A DNA stretch of 64,000 nucleotides from Cyanobium sp. FGCU6. GTDB lineage: Bacteria > Cyanobacteriota > Cyanobacteriia > PCC-6307 > Cyanobiaceae. The stretch covers positions 1 through 64,000 of the forward strand of contig JANWUR010000005.1 of the NCBI GenBank assembly GCA_024958655.1. Reading direction: 5' to 3'. Below, piece by piece: positions 9,125 through 17,553 of this stretch (position 1 is the stretch's first letter; every line of letters begins with the position of its first letter). Position numbers and translations under genes: made by a program. A model generated the notes under the pieces. It was not told the DNA's origin, did not search any database, and saw nothing but the letters and a program-made list of their open reading frames with translations.

Positions 9125-11236
9125 ATGGCGATGGCCACCCTCCGCAAGACGCTGACCCGCCGGCGGGCCGGCCCGCTGCCATGGCTTCTGCTGGGGGCCG
9201 GGCTTCTGCTGACGGCCCTGGTCACCGCGGCGATGCTTCGAGCGGAACAAAGGGAGAGGCAACGGCGGGCGATTGAGCTGGCCGACGATGTGGGCGCGGC
9301 GCTCAACAACCGCCTCGGAAGCACCATCGCCCTGCTGAGCGCCACCGTGGGCCTGTTCCAGGCGTCCGAACAGGTGACGCGCACCGAATTCCACCACTTC
9401 TTTCAGGCGCTCGACCTCTCGGTCGACACGATCGAGGGCATCCAGGGCATCGGCTTTGCCGCCGTCGTGCCAGCCGGTCCGGGGCTCGACGCGTTCCAGA
9501 AGCGGATCCGAGCCGATGGCGTCGCCGACTTCCGAATCTGGTCGAACGCCTCGCAGGAGGAGCCGCCATCCGGAGCCCTCAGGGACAGCGGCATCACGGC
9601 GCCCCCCCTCACCAGCGCGATTCTTTTCCTGGAACCCCAGAGCTGGCGCAATCAGCGGTCGATCGGCTTCGACATGTACAGCCAGCCCACCCGCCGGCTG
9701 GCCATGGCGATGGCGGCCCTCAGCGGCAGGCCCAGTCTGACCGGTCCGGTGAAGCTGGTGCAGGAGGCCGGTTCGGAGGTGCAGGTGGGCACCCTCGTCT
9801 ACCTGCCCGTGCATCGCGGCGGCCGTTCCCCCGGCAAGGCAGGGAGAGGCGATCTCTCGACGCTCATCGGCTGGGCCTATGCCCCGTTGCGGATGGGCAA
9901 CCTGCTCACGGCGACCCTCTCCAGGGTGGACAATTCCGACCTCCGTGGCAGTCGGGTTCTACTGGTCGACGGTCGTGAGCCCCGCGTCGACCGACGCCTG
10001 GCGGACAGCTCCAGCAGCGATCCCACCCCCATCCCAGCGGGCACGGTCTGGGTCTCCCAGCCGGTGCTGGACAGGGACTGGTCGATCGGTGTGGTGCTCC
10101 GCCCGAGCCCGGCTTCGCTGCTGGGCTTCACCCCCGTGATCCTGCTCACGGCCCTGGCGGGAACCCTGGCCAGCACAGCAGCGGCCCTCACCGCCTCGAT
10201 GCTGCTGGCGAATCACCGCTCCACGCTGGCGGCCCTCAAGGAGGCGGAAAGGGCGAGCCGGGAGCGGGCCCTGGCGGCCACGGTGTTCGAGAGCTCCCCG
10301 GTGGGCATCATCGTCACCGACCCCGACGGCGTGGTGCTGACCACCAACGAGGCCTTCAGCCAGATCAGCGGCTGGTCGTGCCGTGAGGTGAAGGGCCACA
10401 AGGCCAACATCCTGCGTTCCGGCCGGCACGACAACGCCTTCTACCAGAACCTCTGGGAATCGATCATCCAGCGCGGCTACTGGAACGGCGAGATCTGGAA
10501 CCGCCATCGCAACGGCCAGATCCGCCGCCATGAACTGAGCATCTCCGCCGTGCTCAATCCGGACAACCAGATCACCCAGTTCGTGGGGATGCTGCGCGAC
10601 ATCACCGATCGCCATGCCGAAGACGAAAAGATCCGCTATCAGGCCCTGCACGACTACCTCACCGGCCTGCCCAACCGGGCCCTGCTGCTGGAGCAACTCG
10701 AGCGCGGGCTGGTGCTGATGCGCCGTCAGGGCGGACGGGTGGCGCTGCTGTTCATGGACCTCAATGGGTTCAAGCCCGTCAACGATGCCCACGGCCACGA
10801 GGTGGGCGATCTGTTGCTCAAGGAGGTCGCCGACCGGCTCCTCCATGGCGTGCGGGCCAGCGACACGGTCTGCCGGCAGGGGGGCGACGAATTCGTTCTC
10901 CTGGTCGTTGACGCCGGCAGCGACCGGGATCTGCTGCAGCTGGCCCGCAAGCTGCAGCGGGTCGTCGCCAGGCCCTATCCCGGGCTCCCCGCCGACGTCT
11001 CGATCAGCATGAGCGTGGGGATCGCCTGCTGGCCGGAGCATGCGATCGATGCCGACGACCTCTTCCGCGCGGCGGACGCGGCCATGTACACAGCCAAGAA
11101 AGCCGGCGGCGAGAATCTCTTTCTGGCTCGAGTGCTGGAACCCGGCGGACTCAGGACGAGCGCTTCTCCAGCCGACGCACGATCAGAGCCATCAGGCCCA
11201 GGGAACCGGCCAGAGCCATCAGCAGAGCAAGGGTGA
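9125..11236 (+). CDS. Membrane CHASE-PAS-GGDEF diguanylate cyclase
   Basis: A 703-residue sensor that should make cyclic di-GMP. Layout: a transmembrane helix at about residues 20-38, a periplasmic CHASE domain to about 270, a second transmembrane helix at about 338-362, a PAS domain at about 385-495 (SSPVGIIVTDPDG), then a GGDEF domain at about 505-675. The active-site signature GGDEF is intact (about residues 586-590), and RASD nine residues earlier fits the RxxD inhibitory I-site, so the enzyme is probably active and product-inhibited. No EAL domain follows. The last 35 residues are proline- and serine-rich and lie outside the domain. A PilZ-domain glycosyltransferase 6.4 kb downstream is a possible c-di-GMP receptor. 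Confidence 0.92.
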   Translation: MAMATLRKTLTRRRAGPLPWLLLGAGLLLTALVTAAMLRAEQRERQRRAIELADDVGAALNNRLGSTIALLSATVGLFQASEQVTRTEFHHFFQALDLSVDTIEGIQGIGFAAVVPAGPGLDAFQKRIRADGVADFRIWSNASQEEPPSGALRDSGITAPPLTSAILFLEPQSWRNQRSIGFDMYSQPTRRLAMAMAALSGRPSLTGPVKLVQEAGSEVQVGTLVYLPVHRGGRSPGKAGRGDLSTLIGWAYAPLRMGNLLTATLSRVDNSDLRGSRVLLVDGREPRVDRRLADSSSSDPTPIPAGTVWVSQPVLDRDWSIGVVLRPSPASLLGFTPVILLTALAGTLASTAAALTASMLLANHRSTLAALKEAERASRERALAATVFESSPVGIIVTDPDGVVLTTNEAFSQISGWSCREVKGHKANILRSGRHDNAFYQNLWESIIQRGYWNGEIWNRHRNGQIRRHELSISAVLNPDNQITQFVGMLRDITDRHAEDEKIRYQALHDYLTGLPNRALLLEQLERGLVLMRRQGGRVALLFMDLNGFKPVNDAHGHEVGDLLLKEVADRLLHGVRASDTVCRQGGDEFVLLVVDAGSDRDLLQLARKLQRVVARPYPGLPADVSISMSVGIACWPEHAIDADDLFRAADAAMYTAKKAGGENLFLARVLEPGGLRTSASPADARSEPSGPGNRPEPSAEQG

Positions 11237-11276
11237 GGGGCTGGTCCACGGCGGGCGGGGGAGGGGGAGCGATCAT
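11151..11276 (-). CDS. Candidate 41-residue single-pass membrane protein
   Basis: A short antisense ORF encodes a Pro-rich N-terminus (MIAPPPPPAVDQ), one hydrophobic helix (about residues 13-33) and a basic C-terminus (VRRLEKRSS). Its 3' end overlaps the non-conserved tail of the diguanylate cyclase, and its ATG overlaps the ATG of the opposite-strand cyclotransferase gene. The shape resembles small thylakoid subunits or a membrane anchor, but I do not recognise it as any named photosystem or cytochrome subunit, and there is no good Shine-Dalgarno. It is reported as a candidate only. Confidence 0.25.
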   Translation of the reverse strand: MIAPPPPPAVDQPLTLALLMALAGSLGLMALIVRRLEKRSS

Positions 11277-11952
11277 GGCAGAGCCAACCCGCCGCCAACG
11301 CCTGATGATGCCGCCGACCGAACGGGTGTTCGTCTACGGCAGCCTGCGGCGGGGCCAGGCCAACCACAGGCAGCTCCTGGGAGCCCGTCATGAAGGGGAA
11401 GGCACCCTGGAGGGGGCGGATCTGCACGATCTGGGGCCGTTCCCGATGGCGGTCCCCGGCAGTGGCCGGGTGCAGGGGGAGGTGTTCGCCGTGACGCGCG
11501 AGCTGCTGCTCGCCCTGGATCGTTTCGAGGGGGTTCCCCGCCTCTACAAGCGCCGGCGCCGCCGGCTGGCGGATGGCCGGCGGGTCTGGGTGTACCTCGG
11601 CCGGGCCCATCAGGTGCGCCACTCCCCGCTGCTGGCGGAGGGCCGCTGGCAGGGCCCGCGCCGCCGCCCCGTGACCCGGGGGCTGCCGGAGGGGATGGGC
11701 GTCCTGGCGATCAGCGTGCTGGCCCTCACCCTTCAGGGCCAGGCTCCGGCCGCCGCCGGCGGCTTCGACAACCAGGCCGCCTGCAGCGCCTGGCGCTCCA
11801 GCCATGGCAGCGCCCGCATCCTTCTGGGCAACCAGATCGGCGCCGAGAACTATCTGAGCAAGAGCCGGCGCTTCCAGGAGAGCCCCCCCGAGCAACCCGT
11901 GGCGCTCTACAGCGTCATCGACCTGCAGCGTGTGTGCTCCGAGCGCCGCTGA
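11275..11952 (+). CDS. Gamma-glutamylcyclotransferase-like protein with secreted-type C-terminal extension
   Basis: The first 140 residues form an AIG2/GGCT-like domain: FVYGSLRRGQANHRQLL carries the YGSL substrate-binding loop, and VQGEVFAVTRELLLALDRFEG contains the usual acid-rich motif. Such enzymes release 5-oxoproline from gamma-glutamyl compounds. After about residue 140 the sequence changes to MGVLAISVLALTLQ followed by APAAAGG, which looks like a signal peptide, then a 60-residue hydrophilic segment containing two cysteines (one near QAACSAW, one near the C-terminus). This suggests fusion of a cytosolic enzyme gene with a small secreted-protein gene, or an internal start at ATG 11695. 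An alternative start is ATG 11305. Confidence 0.75.
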   Translation: MAEPTRRQRLMMPPTERVFVYGSLRRGQANHRQLLGARHEGEGTLEGADLHDLGPFPMAVPGSGRVQGEVFAVTRELLLALDRFEGVPRLYKRRRRRLADGRRVWVYLGRAHQVRHSPLLAEGRWQGPRRRPVTRGLPEGMGVLAISVLALTLQGQAPAAAGGFDNQAACSAWRSSHGSARILLGNQIGAENYLSKSRRFQESPPEQPVALYSVIDLQRVCSERR

Positions 11953-11962
11953 TCCCTCCAGC

Positions 11963-14131
11963 TCAGGCGGCCACCAGCCAGCGGCCGGCCCCGCCGAGCA
12001 GGAGGGTGGTCAGCGAGAGCCCCGCCCAGGTGATCCAGGCCGGCTGCAGCAGGCGGCGCAGCAGCACCACCGAGCCCCCCACCCCCGTCAACACGGCGAG
12101 GGTCTGGCAGAAGGCCACAACATGGGGATCGGCGCTCCAGGCGGGCAGGCCATCCGCGGCGATCCCCAGCGGAGTTAGCGACGCCGGCAGCAGCAGCCCC
12201 GCCTCCCCCATCCCCAGGGGCAGGAAGTGGGCGAGCATCAACGCCCACAGAAGCGGCAGCAGGGCGTAGAGCAGCAGACGCTGCCGCGCGGCCGGCCAGC
12301 GCGCCGGCGCCAGGGCGATCGTGAACCAGCGCAGCAGCTGGAAAGCCGCCGAGGGCAGGGCCAGGATCAGGGTGGCCGCCGCCAGCCGGGGCAGCAGTGA
12401 ACCCTCATGCAGGCTCGCAGGAGCGTGGGGGAGCCAGGTGAGCAGCTTCGGCCCGTGGTGCAGCAGCACACCGCCGGCCAGCACCAGGATCAGGCCGGTC
12501 TCCCCGTCGGGGGGGGCCATGTCGCGCTGGAGGTCGGCGGCGGGTGGGCGCAGGCGCAGCTGCACCGAGCGGTGGGGACAGGCCTGGGCGCAGGTGAGGC
12601 ACAGCACGCAGTTGCGGTTGTCCGTGAGGTGGGCGGGATGGGTGCCGAGTGGGCAGCCGGCGGTGGCCAGGCCCTCGCCCTCGGCCGGCCCGCCCTTGAA
12701 GCAGGCGTAGGTGGTGCAGCTGCCGCTGCAGGTGCCCGCCTGAGCCCGCAGTTCACTGATCGCCAGCTTGGCGAACAGGCCGTTCATGCCCCCCACCGGG
12801 CAGAGATAGCGGCACCAGAAGCGCTTCTCGAAGCGCAGCGAGCCGATCACCGCCCCGGCGGTGATCAGCAGCAGCAGCAGGCTGCTGAGGCGCGCCGTGT
12901 CCTGCAGGTCGGCCAGCTCCTCCCACAACAGAATGGCGGCGAAGCCAACCGCCAGCAGCGGAGCGGCCCAGCGGTCGCTGTCCCCCCGCGGCCAGCGGGC
13001 GGGGTGCCAGCCGAGGCGCCGCCCCGTGCGCTGCACGATCTCCCCCCACACCATGAACGGGCAGAAGGAGCACCACAGCCGCCCCACCAGGGGATAGGCC
13101 AGCAGGATCAGCGGCCACCACCAGGCCCAGAAGAGGTTGAGGGCGCCGTTGTGCGCACGGTCCTGGGGGCCGAGCCACAGCCAGAGGTTCACCAGCACGA
13201 ACACCCAGCTCACGAGCCCGAACAGCAGGGCGTTCCACAGCCGCGGCGAGCGCATCCACTCCCTGAGCACCGGCTTCCAGCGCCAGAGATCGAAGCGGGC
13301 CCGCGTGTTGCGGCGCTCCGTCCAGAACACGTCCTCCGGCAGCTCGGCCGGGCAGGTGGCGCTGCACTGGCGCAGGGCCCGCTCGATCAGCTGGCTGAGC
13401 TCGCGCAGATTGCCTGGGAAGTCGTAGGTCTGCAGACGCTTCACCAGCGCCTCTCCCACCTGCGGCGGCCGGGGCCAGCCCAGGCTGAGCGCCCGTTGTC
13501 GCACGCCGTAGCGCAGCCATTCCCCCAGGTCCTGCCGGCGCACCCGCAGGGGCGGCACCCGGATCTGCCGCACCAGCGGATCCAGATCGGCAACGGTGGT
13601 CTCGGTGGTGAGGAACACCCGGCCCGGGAAGCGCCGCTCCACCCCGTCGGCGTCCGTCCAGCGCCCCGATCGCACCAGCTCCAGCAGCGCCGGGCGCAGC
13701 TCGTGGGGCACCTTGTCGATCTGGTCGATCAGCAGCGATCCCCGCCCCAGGCATTCGAGCAGAGGCGGCGCCTCGGCGCTGCTGCCCGGGCCCACTCCGG
13801 CGGCGAACAGCTCGCCCCCGTCCGGGCGCAACAGCGCCCCGTTGAGACGCACCATCAGCTGGTGACGGGCGGCCGAGCCGAAGTGGATCAGGGCGGCGAT
13901 GTTGTCCTTCTCCAGGCCCGGTTCGCCGCTGATCAGCACCGGCCTGGCGTCGGCATCGGCGGCAGCGCAGCGGACCGCCTCCCGCAGCTGGCGGGCGTAG
14001 CGGCTGCTGCCCACAATCCCCCGCCGGGCCCGGCCCAGCAGGAAGGGAGCAAGGCGCATCAGGGCGGCGGCATCAGGGGAGACCGTGCCCGCCCCGCCAG
14101 TGGGGGTTGCTTCGCCGGCCATCGCTGCCAC
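11963..14131 (-). CDS. NtrC-like AAA+ domain fused to NosR/NapH-like membrane polyferredoxin
   Basis: A 722-residue fusion. Residues about 35-260 resemble the sigma-54 activator AAA+ domain: degenerate Walker A GEPGLEKDN (69-77), Walker B GSLLIDQID (131-139) with Gln in place of the catalytic Glu, and sensor II-like FPGNLREL. The GAFTGA loop that contacts sigma-54 is missing. From about residue 310 the protein is a polytopic membrane domain of the NosR/NapH type, with LWCSFCPF, FWCRYLCPVGG (CxxxCP), a CSGSCTTYAC cluster and a ferredoxin-type CVLCLTCAQACPH motif that could bind one 4Fe-4S cluster. The C-terminal third is hydrophobic. A role in membrane electron transfer, perhaps with a regulatory head, is inferred. 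Cyanobacteria are known to lack sigma-54. Confidence 0.8.
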   Translation of the reverse strand: MAAMAGEATPTGGAGTVSPDAAALMRLAPFLLGRARRGIVGSSRYARQLREAVRCAAADADARPVLISGEPGLEKDNIAALIHFGSAARHQLMVRLNGALLRPDGGELFAAGVGPGSSAEAPPLLECLGRGSLLIDQIDKVPHELRPALLELVRSGRWTDADGVERRFPGRVFLTTETTVADLDPLVRQIRVPPLRVRRQDLGEWLRYGVRQRALSLGWPRPPQVGEALVKRLQTYDFPGNLRELSQLIERALRQCSATCPAELPEDVFWTERRNTRARFDLWRWKPVLREWMRSPRLWNALLFGLVSWVFVLVNLWLWLGPQDRAHNGALNLFWAWWWPLILLAYPLVGRLWCSFCPFMVWGEIVQRTGRRLGWHPARWPRGDSDRWAAPLLAVGFAAILLWEELADLQDTARLSSLLLLLITAGAVIGSLRFEKRFWCRYLCPVGGMNGLFAKLAISELRAQAGTCSGSCTTYACFKGGPAEGEGLATAGCPLGTHPAHLTDNRNCVLCLTCAQACPHRSVQLRLRPPAADLQRDMAPPDGETGLILVLAGGVLLHHGPKLLTWLPHAPASLHEGSLLPRLAAATLILALPSAAFQLLRWFTIALAPARWPAARQRLLLYALLPLLWALMLAHFLPLGMGEAGLLLPASLTPLGIAADGLPAWSADPHVVAFCQTLAVLTGVGGSVVLLRRLLQPAWITWAGLSLTTLLLGGAGRWLVAA

Positions 14132-14193
14132 TGCTCGCTGAGCCGATTCTGGCCGCCGATGATGGGGTCTCCCTGCCGACCGCTCCCCACCCC

Positions 14194-14802
14194 ATGGCTC
14201 TCACCCTCTACGGCGGCGCCCGCAGCCGGGCCTCGATCGTGCGCTGGTACCTCGAGGAGAAGGGCATCGCCTACAGCTGGCACCAGCTGGAGATGGCCGC
14301 CGGTGAGCACCGCACCGAGCCCTTCCTCTCGATCAACCCCTTCGGCAAGGTGCCGGCCCTGGTGGACGACGGGCTCAGCGGTCCGGACGGCGGTCCGCTG
14401 AAGCTGTTCGAGAGTGGCGCGATCCTGCTGCACCTGGCCCAGGGGCCAGGCGGTGAGTTCAGCGATCCCGCCACCGCCGATGCCAGGCGTTCGCTCACCG
14501 CCCAGTGGCTGCTGTTCGCCAACGCCACCCTCGGGCCGGCCCTGATCGCCGGCAAGGAGAAGCCCGAGGAGCTCGACCGGCAACTGGCCGTGCTGGAGGA
14601 ACTCCTGGGCCGGGGCAGCTCCCTGCTGGCCGGCTCCTGGGGAGATCCGGGCTGGGGCGCCGCCGACTGCGTGCTGCAGGCCTACCTGGCCTACATCCCG
14701 CTGTTCCTGCCGGAGCACGATCTGAGCCGCTTCCCCCGGATCGGCGCCACGATCGCCGCCGCCACCGCCCGGCCGGCCTACCTGCGGGGGATGGGCCGCT
14801 GA
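14194..14802 (+). CDS. Glutathione S-transferase family protein
   Basis: A 202-residue thioredoxin-fold protein. The N-terminal domain shows LYGGARSRASIVRWYLEEKG, the expected beta-alpha unit with the catalytic Ser/Tyr region, and the cis-proline motif GKVPALVDDG near residue 52-60, followed by LFESGAILLHLA (the ES glutathione-contact pair). The C-terminal half is all helical. The ATG at 14194 was chosen because the fold starts right after it; the frame is open 87 bases further upstream. The stop overlaps the ATG of the next gene by one base (TGATG), so the two are probably co-transcribed. Confidence 0.88.
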   Translation: MALTLYGGARSRASIVRWYLEEKGIAYSWHQLEMAAGEHRTEPFLSINPFGKVPALVDDGLSGPDGGPLKLFESGAILLHLAQGPGGEFSDPATADARRSLTAQWLLFANATLGPALIAGKEKPEELDRQLAVLEELLGRGSSLLAGSWGDPGWGAADCVLQAYLAYIPLFLPEHDLSRFPRIGATIAAATARPAYLRGMGR

Positions 14803-15521
14803 TGAGCACGGCGGTGCCGGCGGCGGCCACCCCGAGGCCGGAGGCCGCAGACTTCCTGTGGCGAGGCCACCGGCTCCTGCTGCTGGGGGCACGGGCCGTG
14901 GTCGACCCGGCCCAGGAGTTGCTGCTGGTGGCGGATCTGCACCTCGGCAAGGCCGAGGTGTTCCAGGCTCACGGCATTCCCCTGCCCAGCGACGGTGATG
15001 CCGCCACCCTCAACGCCCTGCTGGAGCTGGCTCACCGCTGGCGCCCCCGGCGGGTGGTGGTGCTGGGCGACCTGATTCACGGCCGCACGGGACTCACGGC
15101 CGAGCTGCGCCAGAAGCTCTCAGCCCTGCCGGAGCTGCTGGGCTGCCCGCTGGAGCTGATCGGCGGCAACCATGAGCGGGGCAGCTGGATCGAGGGGCTG
15201 CCCTGCGCTCCCTCCCTGGCAGCCGGGCCGCTGTGGCTCAGCCACCAACCGGAGCGGTGCGAGGGCCGCCTCAATCTCTGCGGCCATCTCCATCCGGTGG
15301 CGCGGGTTGGTGGGGGGGCCGACCGCCTGCGGCTGCCCTGCTTCGCCCTCGATCCCGATGCCGACCGCCTGCTGCTACCCGCTTTCGGGGCCCTCACCGG
15401 CGGCCATCCGGTGCCGGAACACTGGCGCTGCTGGCTGCTGGCCGAGGGGGCGGTGCTGAGCTGGCCCGACGGGCCCCTCAGCCCTCGGCGGCCAGGGCGC
15501 GCACCACGTCGCCGCGGGTGA
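14802..15521 (+). CDS. pdeM: PdeM-type metallophosphoesterase (ligase-associated)
   Basis: A 239-residue calcineurin-like phosphoesterase. Metal-binding motifs appear in order: VADLHLGK (DxH, about residue 44), VVLGDLIHG (GDxxHG), IGGNHERG (GNHE), then LSHQPE and LCGHLHPV (GHxH). Together with the family-typical FQAHGIPLPS loop this matches PdeM of the ligase-associated DNA damage response set. Its usual partner helicase is at 6504-9056. Translation starts inside the stop of the upstream GST gene. Its last 44 bases overlap the 3' end of the convergent CBS gene. Confidence 0.85.
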   Translation: MSTAVPAAATPRPEAADFLWRGHRLLLLGARAVVDPAQELLLVADLHLGKAEVFQAHGIPLPSDGDAATLNALLELAHRWRPRRVVVLGDLIHGRTGLTAELRQKLSALPELLGCPLELIGGNHERGSWIEGLPCAPSLAAGPLWLSHQPERCEGRLNLCGHLHPVARVGGGADRLRLPCFALDPDADRLLLPAFGALTGGHPVPEHWRCWLLAEGAVLSWPDGPLSPRRPGRAPRRRG

Positions 15522-15945
15522 GCACCCCCACCGGACGGTGCGCCTCATCGAGCACGAACAGCCGCTGCACGCTGCCCTCATGCAGCTGGCGGGCAGCCAC
15601 CGGCAGCAGGGTCTGGGCGGCGCAGGTGTGGGTGCGTTCGCTCATCACGTCGGCGACGCGGCTGCCGAGCACCTGGTGGACCTGCCGGTCCCACTGCAGC
15701 GGGTTGCGCAGGTAAATCACCGCATCCAGCAGCATCACGTAAGGGCCCGCGTCGAAGCCGCTCTCACGCACCATCAGATCCTTTTCGGTGAGCTCGCCCA
15801 CCAGCTCACCCTTCTCCCCCACCACCGGCAGGCCACTGATGTGGTGCTCACTCATCAGCTTCACCGCCTCCTGCAGCGGGGTGTCGGGGCCCACCTGGAT
15901 CACGGGGCTGCTCATCACCTCGGCGACAGGACGCTCGACGACCAT
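15478..15945 (-). CDS. Tandem CBS-domain protein
   Basis: A 155-residue protein made of two CBS domains and nothing else: VAEVMSSPVIQVGPDTPLQ... at the start, and VADVMSERTHTCAAQTLL... from about residue 92. Such pairs bind adenosine nucleotides and in cyanobacteria and plastids may modulate partner proteins, including thioredoxins, but the ligand and partner here are unknown. The ATG at 15945 is preferred; a GTG at 15957 would add four residues. The 3' end overlaps the convergent pdeM gene. Confidence 0.88.
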   Translation of the reverse strand: MVVERPVAEVMSSPVIQVGPDTPLQEAVKLMSEHHISGLPVVGEKGELVGELTEKDLMVRESGFDAGPYVMLLDAVIYLRNPLQWDRQVHQVLGSRVADVMSERTHTCAAQTLLPVAARQLHEGSVQRLFVLDEAHRPVGVLTRGDVVRALAAEG

Positions 15946-16019
15946 GCGGATCTCCACGACTCCGCCATTCTGCTGCGGCGCCGGCCGCGGAGAATGGCCC
16001 CACTCACCACCGCCTGCCC

Positions 16020-16586
16020 TTGCGCCGCCTCGCCGACCTGCTCACTGTCACCCGTGCCTTCATCGGCCTGCCGCTGCTGCTGGCGATGGGCGCCGGCCAG
16101 GAGGTGCTGGCCTGGTGGCTGCTGCTGCTGGGCGGTCTGAGCGACTGGGCCGACGGCCTGCTGGCCCGCCGCGCCGGCGGCGGCTCGGTATGGGGTGCAC
16201 GGCTCGATCCGCTCACCGACAAGATCCTGATCAGCGCACCCTTGCTGGTGCTGGCAGCCTGGGGCGTGCTGCCCCTGTGGGCGGTGTGGCTGCTGCTGGC
16301 CCGGGAGCTGCTGGTGTCGGGCTGGCGCGCCGGCCAGGCGAGTGGCGGGCCTGCCTCGCTGGGGGGAAAGGCGAAAACAGTGCTTCAGTTCGGCGCCCTG
16401 CAGCTGTTGCTCTGGCCCGGCGCATGGCCGCAGGCCACCCTGCTGCACCGCGCGGGCTGGATGCTGTTCTGGCCCTCCCTGGCCCTGGCCCTCAGCTCGG
16501 CCTGGGGCTACCTGCGCCCCGGGCCTCAGCCCGCCAGCAGGGCCGCATCGCCGCTGACGTCCGGTGATTCCGAGCGCAGGGCGTAG
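16020..16586 (+). CDS. CDP-alcohol phosphatidyltransferase (PgsA-like)
   Basis: A 188-residue integral membrane enzyme carrying the complete CDP-alcohol transferase signature DWADGLLARR followed by GARLDPLTDK, i.e. DxxDGxxARx8GxxxDxxxD, at about residues 42-67. The family joins CDP-diacylglycerol to an alcohol such as glycerol-3-phosphate or inositol; sequence alone does not fix which. About four to five hydrophobic helices follow. The start is TTG at 16020, because the upstream ATG at 15994 is out of frame. The C-terminal 61 bases overlap the 3' end of the convergent epimerase gene. Confidence 0.85.
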   Translation: MRRLADLLTVTRAFIGLPLLLAMGAGQEVLAWWLLLLGGLSDWADGLLARRAGGGSVWGARLDPLTDKILISAPLLVLAAWGVLPLWAVWLLLARELLVSGWRAGQASGGPASLGGKAKTVLQFGALQLLLWPGAWPQATLLHRAGWMLFWPSLALALSSAWGYLRPGPQPASRAASPLTSGDSERRA

Positions 16587-17443
16587 TCGTTGGCATAGCT
16601 GTCGGCCAGGGTGGCCGCCAGATCGAAGGCCGGCTCCCAGGCCAGCTCCCGACGCACCCGCGCCGTGTCGGTGAGGAAGTGGGCCAGGCGCAGGGGGAAG
16701 GCCTTGCGGGCCTTCGGATCGAGCCGGGTGGGATCGAAGGAGCGGATCTCCACCGCGGCCGGATCCCGCCCGGCCGCCGCGGCGGCGGCCTGCACCAGGC
16801 CTCGGAAGGTCACGCCCTGCGTGCCGGTGCAGTTATAGATGCGGTTGGCGGCTGTCTCCACCTCGATGCAGCGGGCCATGGCCGCCGCAAGGTCGCTCAC
16901 GTGACCGAGCTGGGTGATCGTGCTGCCATCGCCCGGCAGCGGCACCGGATGGCCATGGACGATGCGATCAAAGAACCAGCGCTCGATCGGGTTGTAGTTG
17001 CCCGGCCCCGCGATGTAGGTGGGACGGAAGGAGGTGAACGGGATGCCCTCGGACCGCAGCCAGTTCTCGGTGTCGGCCTTGCCGGCGTGGCGGCTGGCCG
17101 GGTCGGTGGGGGCGTCCTCGTCCAGCGGCCAGAGCTCGCTGTCGGCGTAGACCCCCGCCGAGCTCACGTACACGAAACGGTGGGAGGGAGCGCCGGTGCG
17201 CTCCACCACCCGCCGGCTGTCCTCCTGCGTGCGACCGGAGCTGTCGATGATCACGTCGAAGCGGCGTCCGTCCAGCACCGCCAGCCCCTCGTCGCTGCTG
17301 CGGTCGCCGGCGAGATGCTCAACCCCGCCGGGCACGGGCTGGCGGCCGCGGCTGAACAGGGTGAGCGCATGGCCGGCGGCACGCAGGCGCTCCACCAGGG
17401 GCCGACCCACGAAACGAGTGCCGCCCATCACCAGGATGTCCAT
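16526..17443 (-). CDS. NAD-dependent epimerase/dehydratase (CSP41-like)
   Basis: A 305-residue short-chain dehydrogenase-type protein. The N-terminal MDILVMGGTRFVGRPLVERL is a Rossmann glycine-rich loop; VYVSSAGVYADS gives the serine/tyrosine region; FRPTYIAGPGNYNPIERWFF is typical of the cyanobacterial and plastid CSP41 branch, which has been linked to RNA binding in chloroplasts. The catalytic YxxxK motif is not evident, in keeping with that branch. The start was set at MDILVMGG; the frame is open 66 bases upstream without family-like sequence. Confidence 0.82.
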   Translation of the reverse strand: MDILVMGGTRFVGRPLVERLRAAGHALTLFSRGRQPVPGGVEHLAGDRSSDEGLAVLDGRRFDVIIDSSGRTQEDSRRVVERTGAPSHRFVYVSSAGVYADSELWPLDEDAPTDPASRHAGKADTENWLRSEGIPFTSFRPTYIAGPGNYNPIERWFFDRIVHGHPVPLPGDGSTITQLGHVSDLAAAMARCIEVETAANRIYNCTGTQGVTFRGLVQAAAAAAGRDPAAVEIRSFDPTRLDPKARKAFPLRLAHFLTDTARVRRELAWEPAFDLAATLADSYANDYALRSESPDVSGDAALLAG

Positions 17444-17553
17444 CGCCAAGTCCCTTGCTGCCGGGCCATTCCAGCAGGAAGGCCGACCGCCATCACCGCT
17501 TCCGGCCACTGCCGACGGCGCCGTGATGTCCTGACGAAGCAGGTCGCCACAGG

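Noticed and set aside
11151-11276. Identification as a named photosystem or cytochrome small subunit
   Set aside because: The sequence did not fit PsbX, PsbY, PsbM, PetG, PetL, PetN or PsaI as I remember them, so it stays unnamed.
12407-14401. 664-codon plus-strand ORF
   Set aside because: Antisense to the AAA+/polyferredoxin gene, whose motifs are clear; no domain in this frame.
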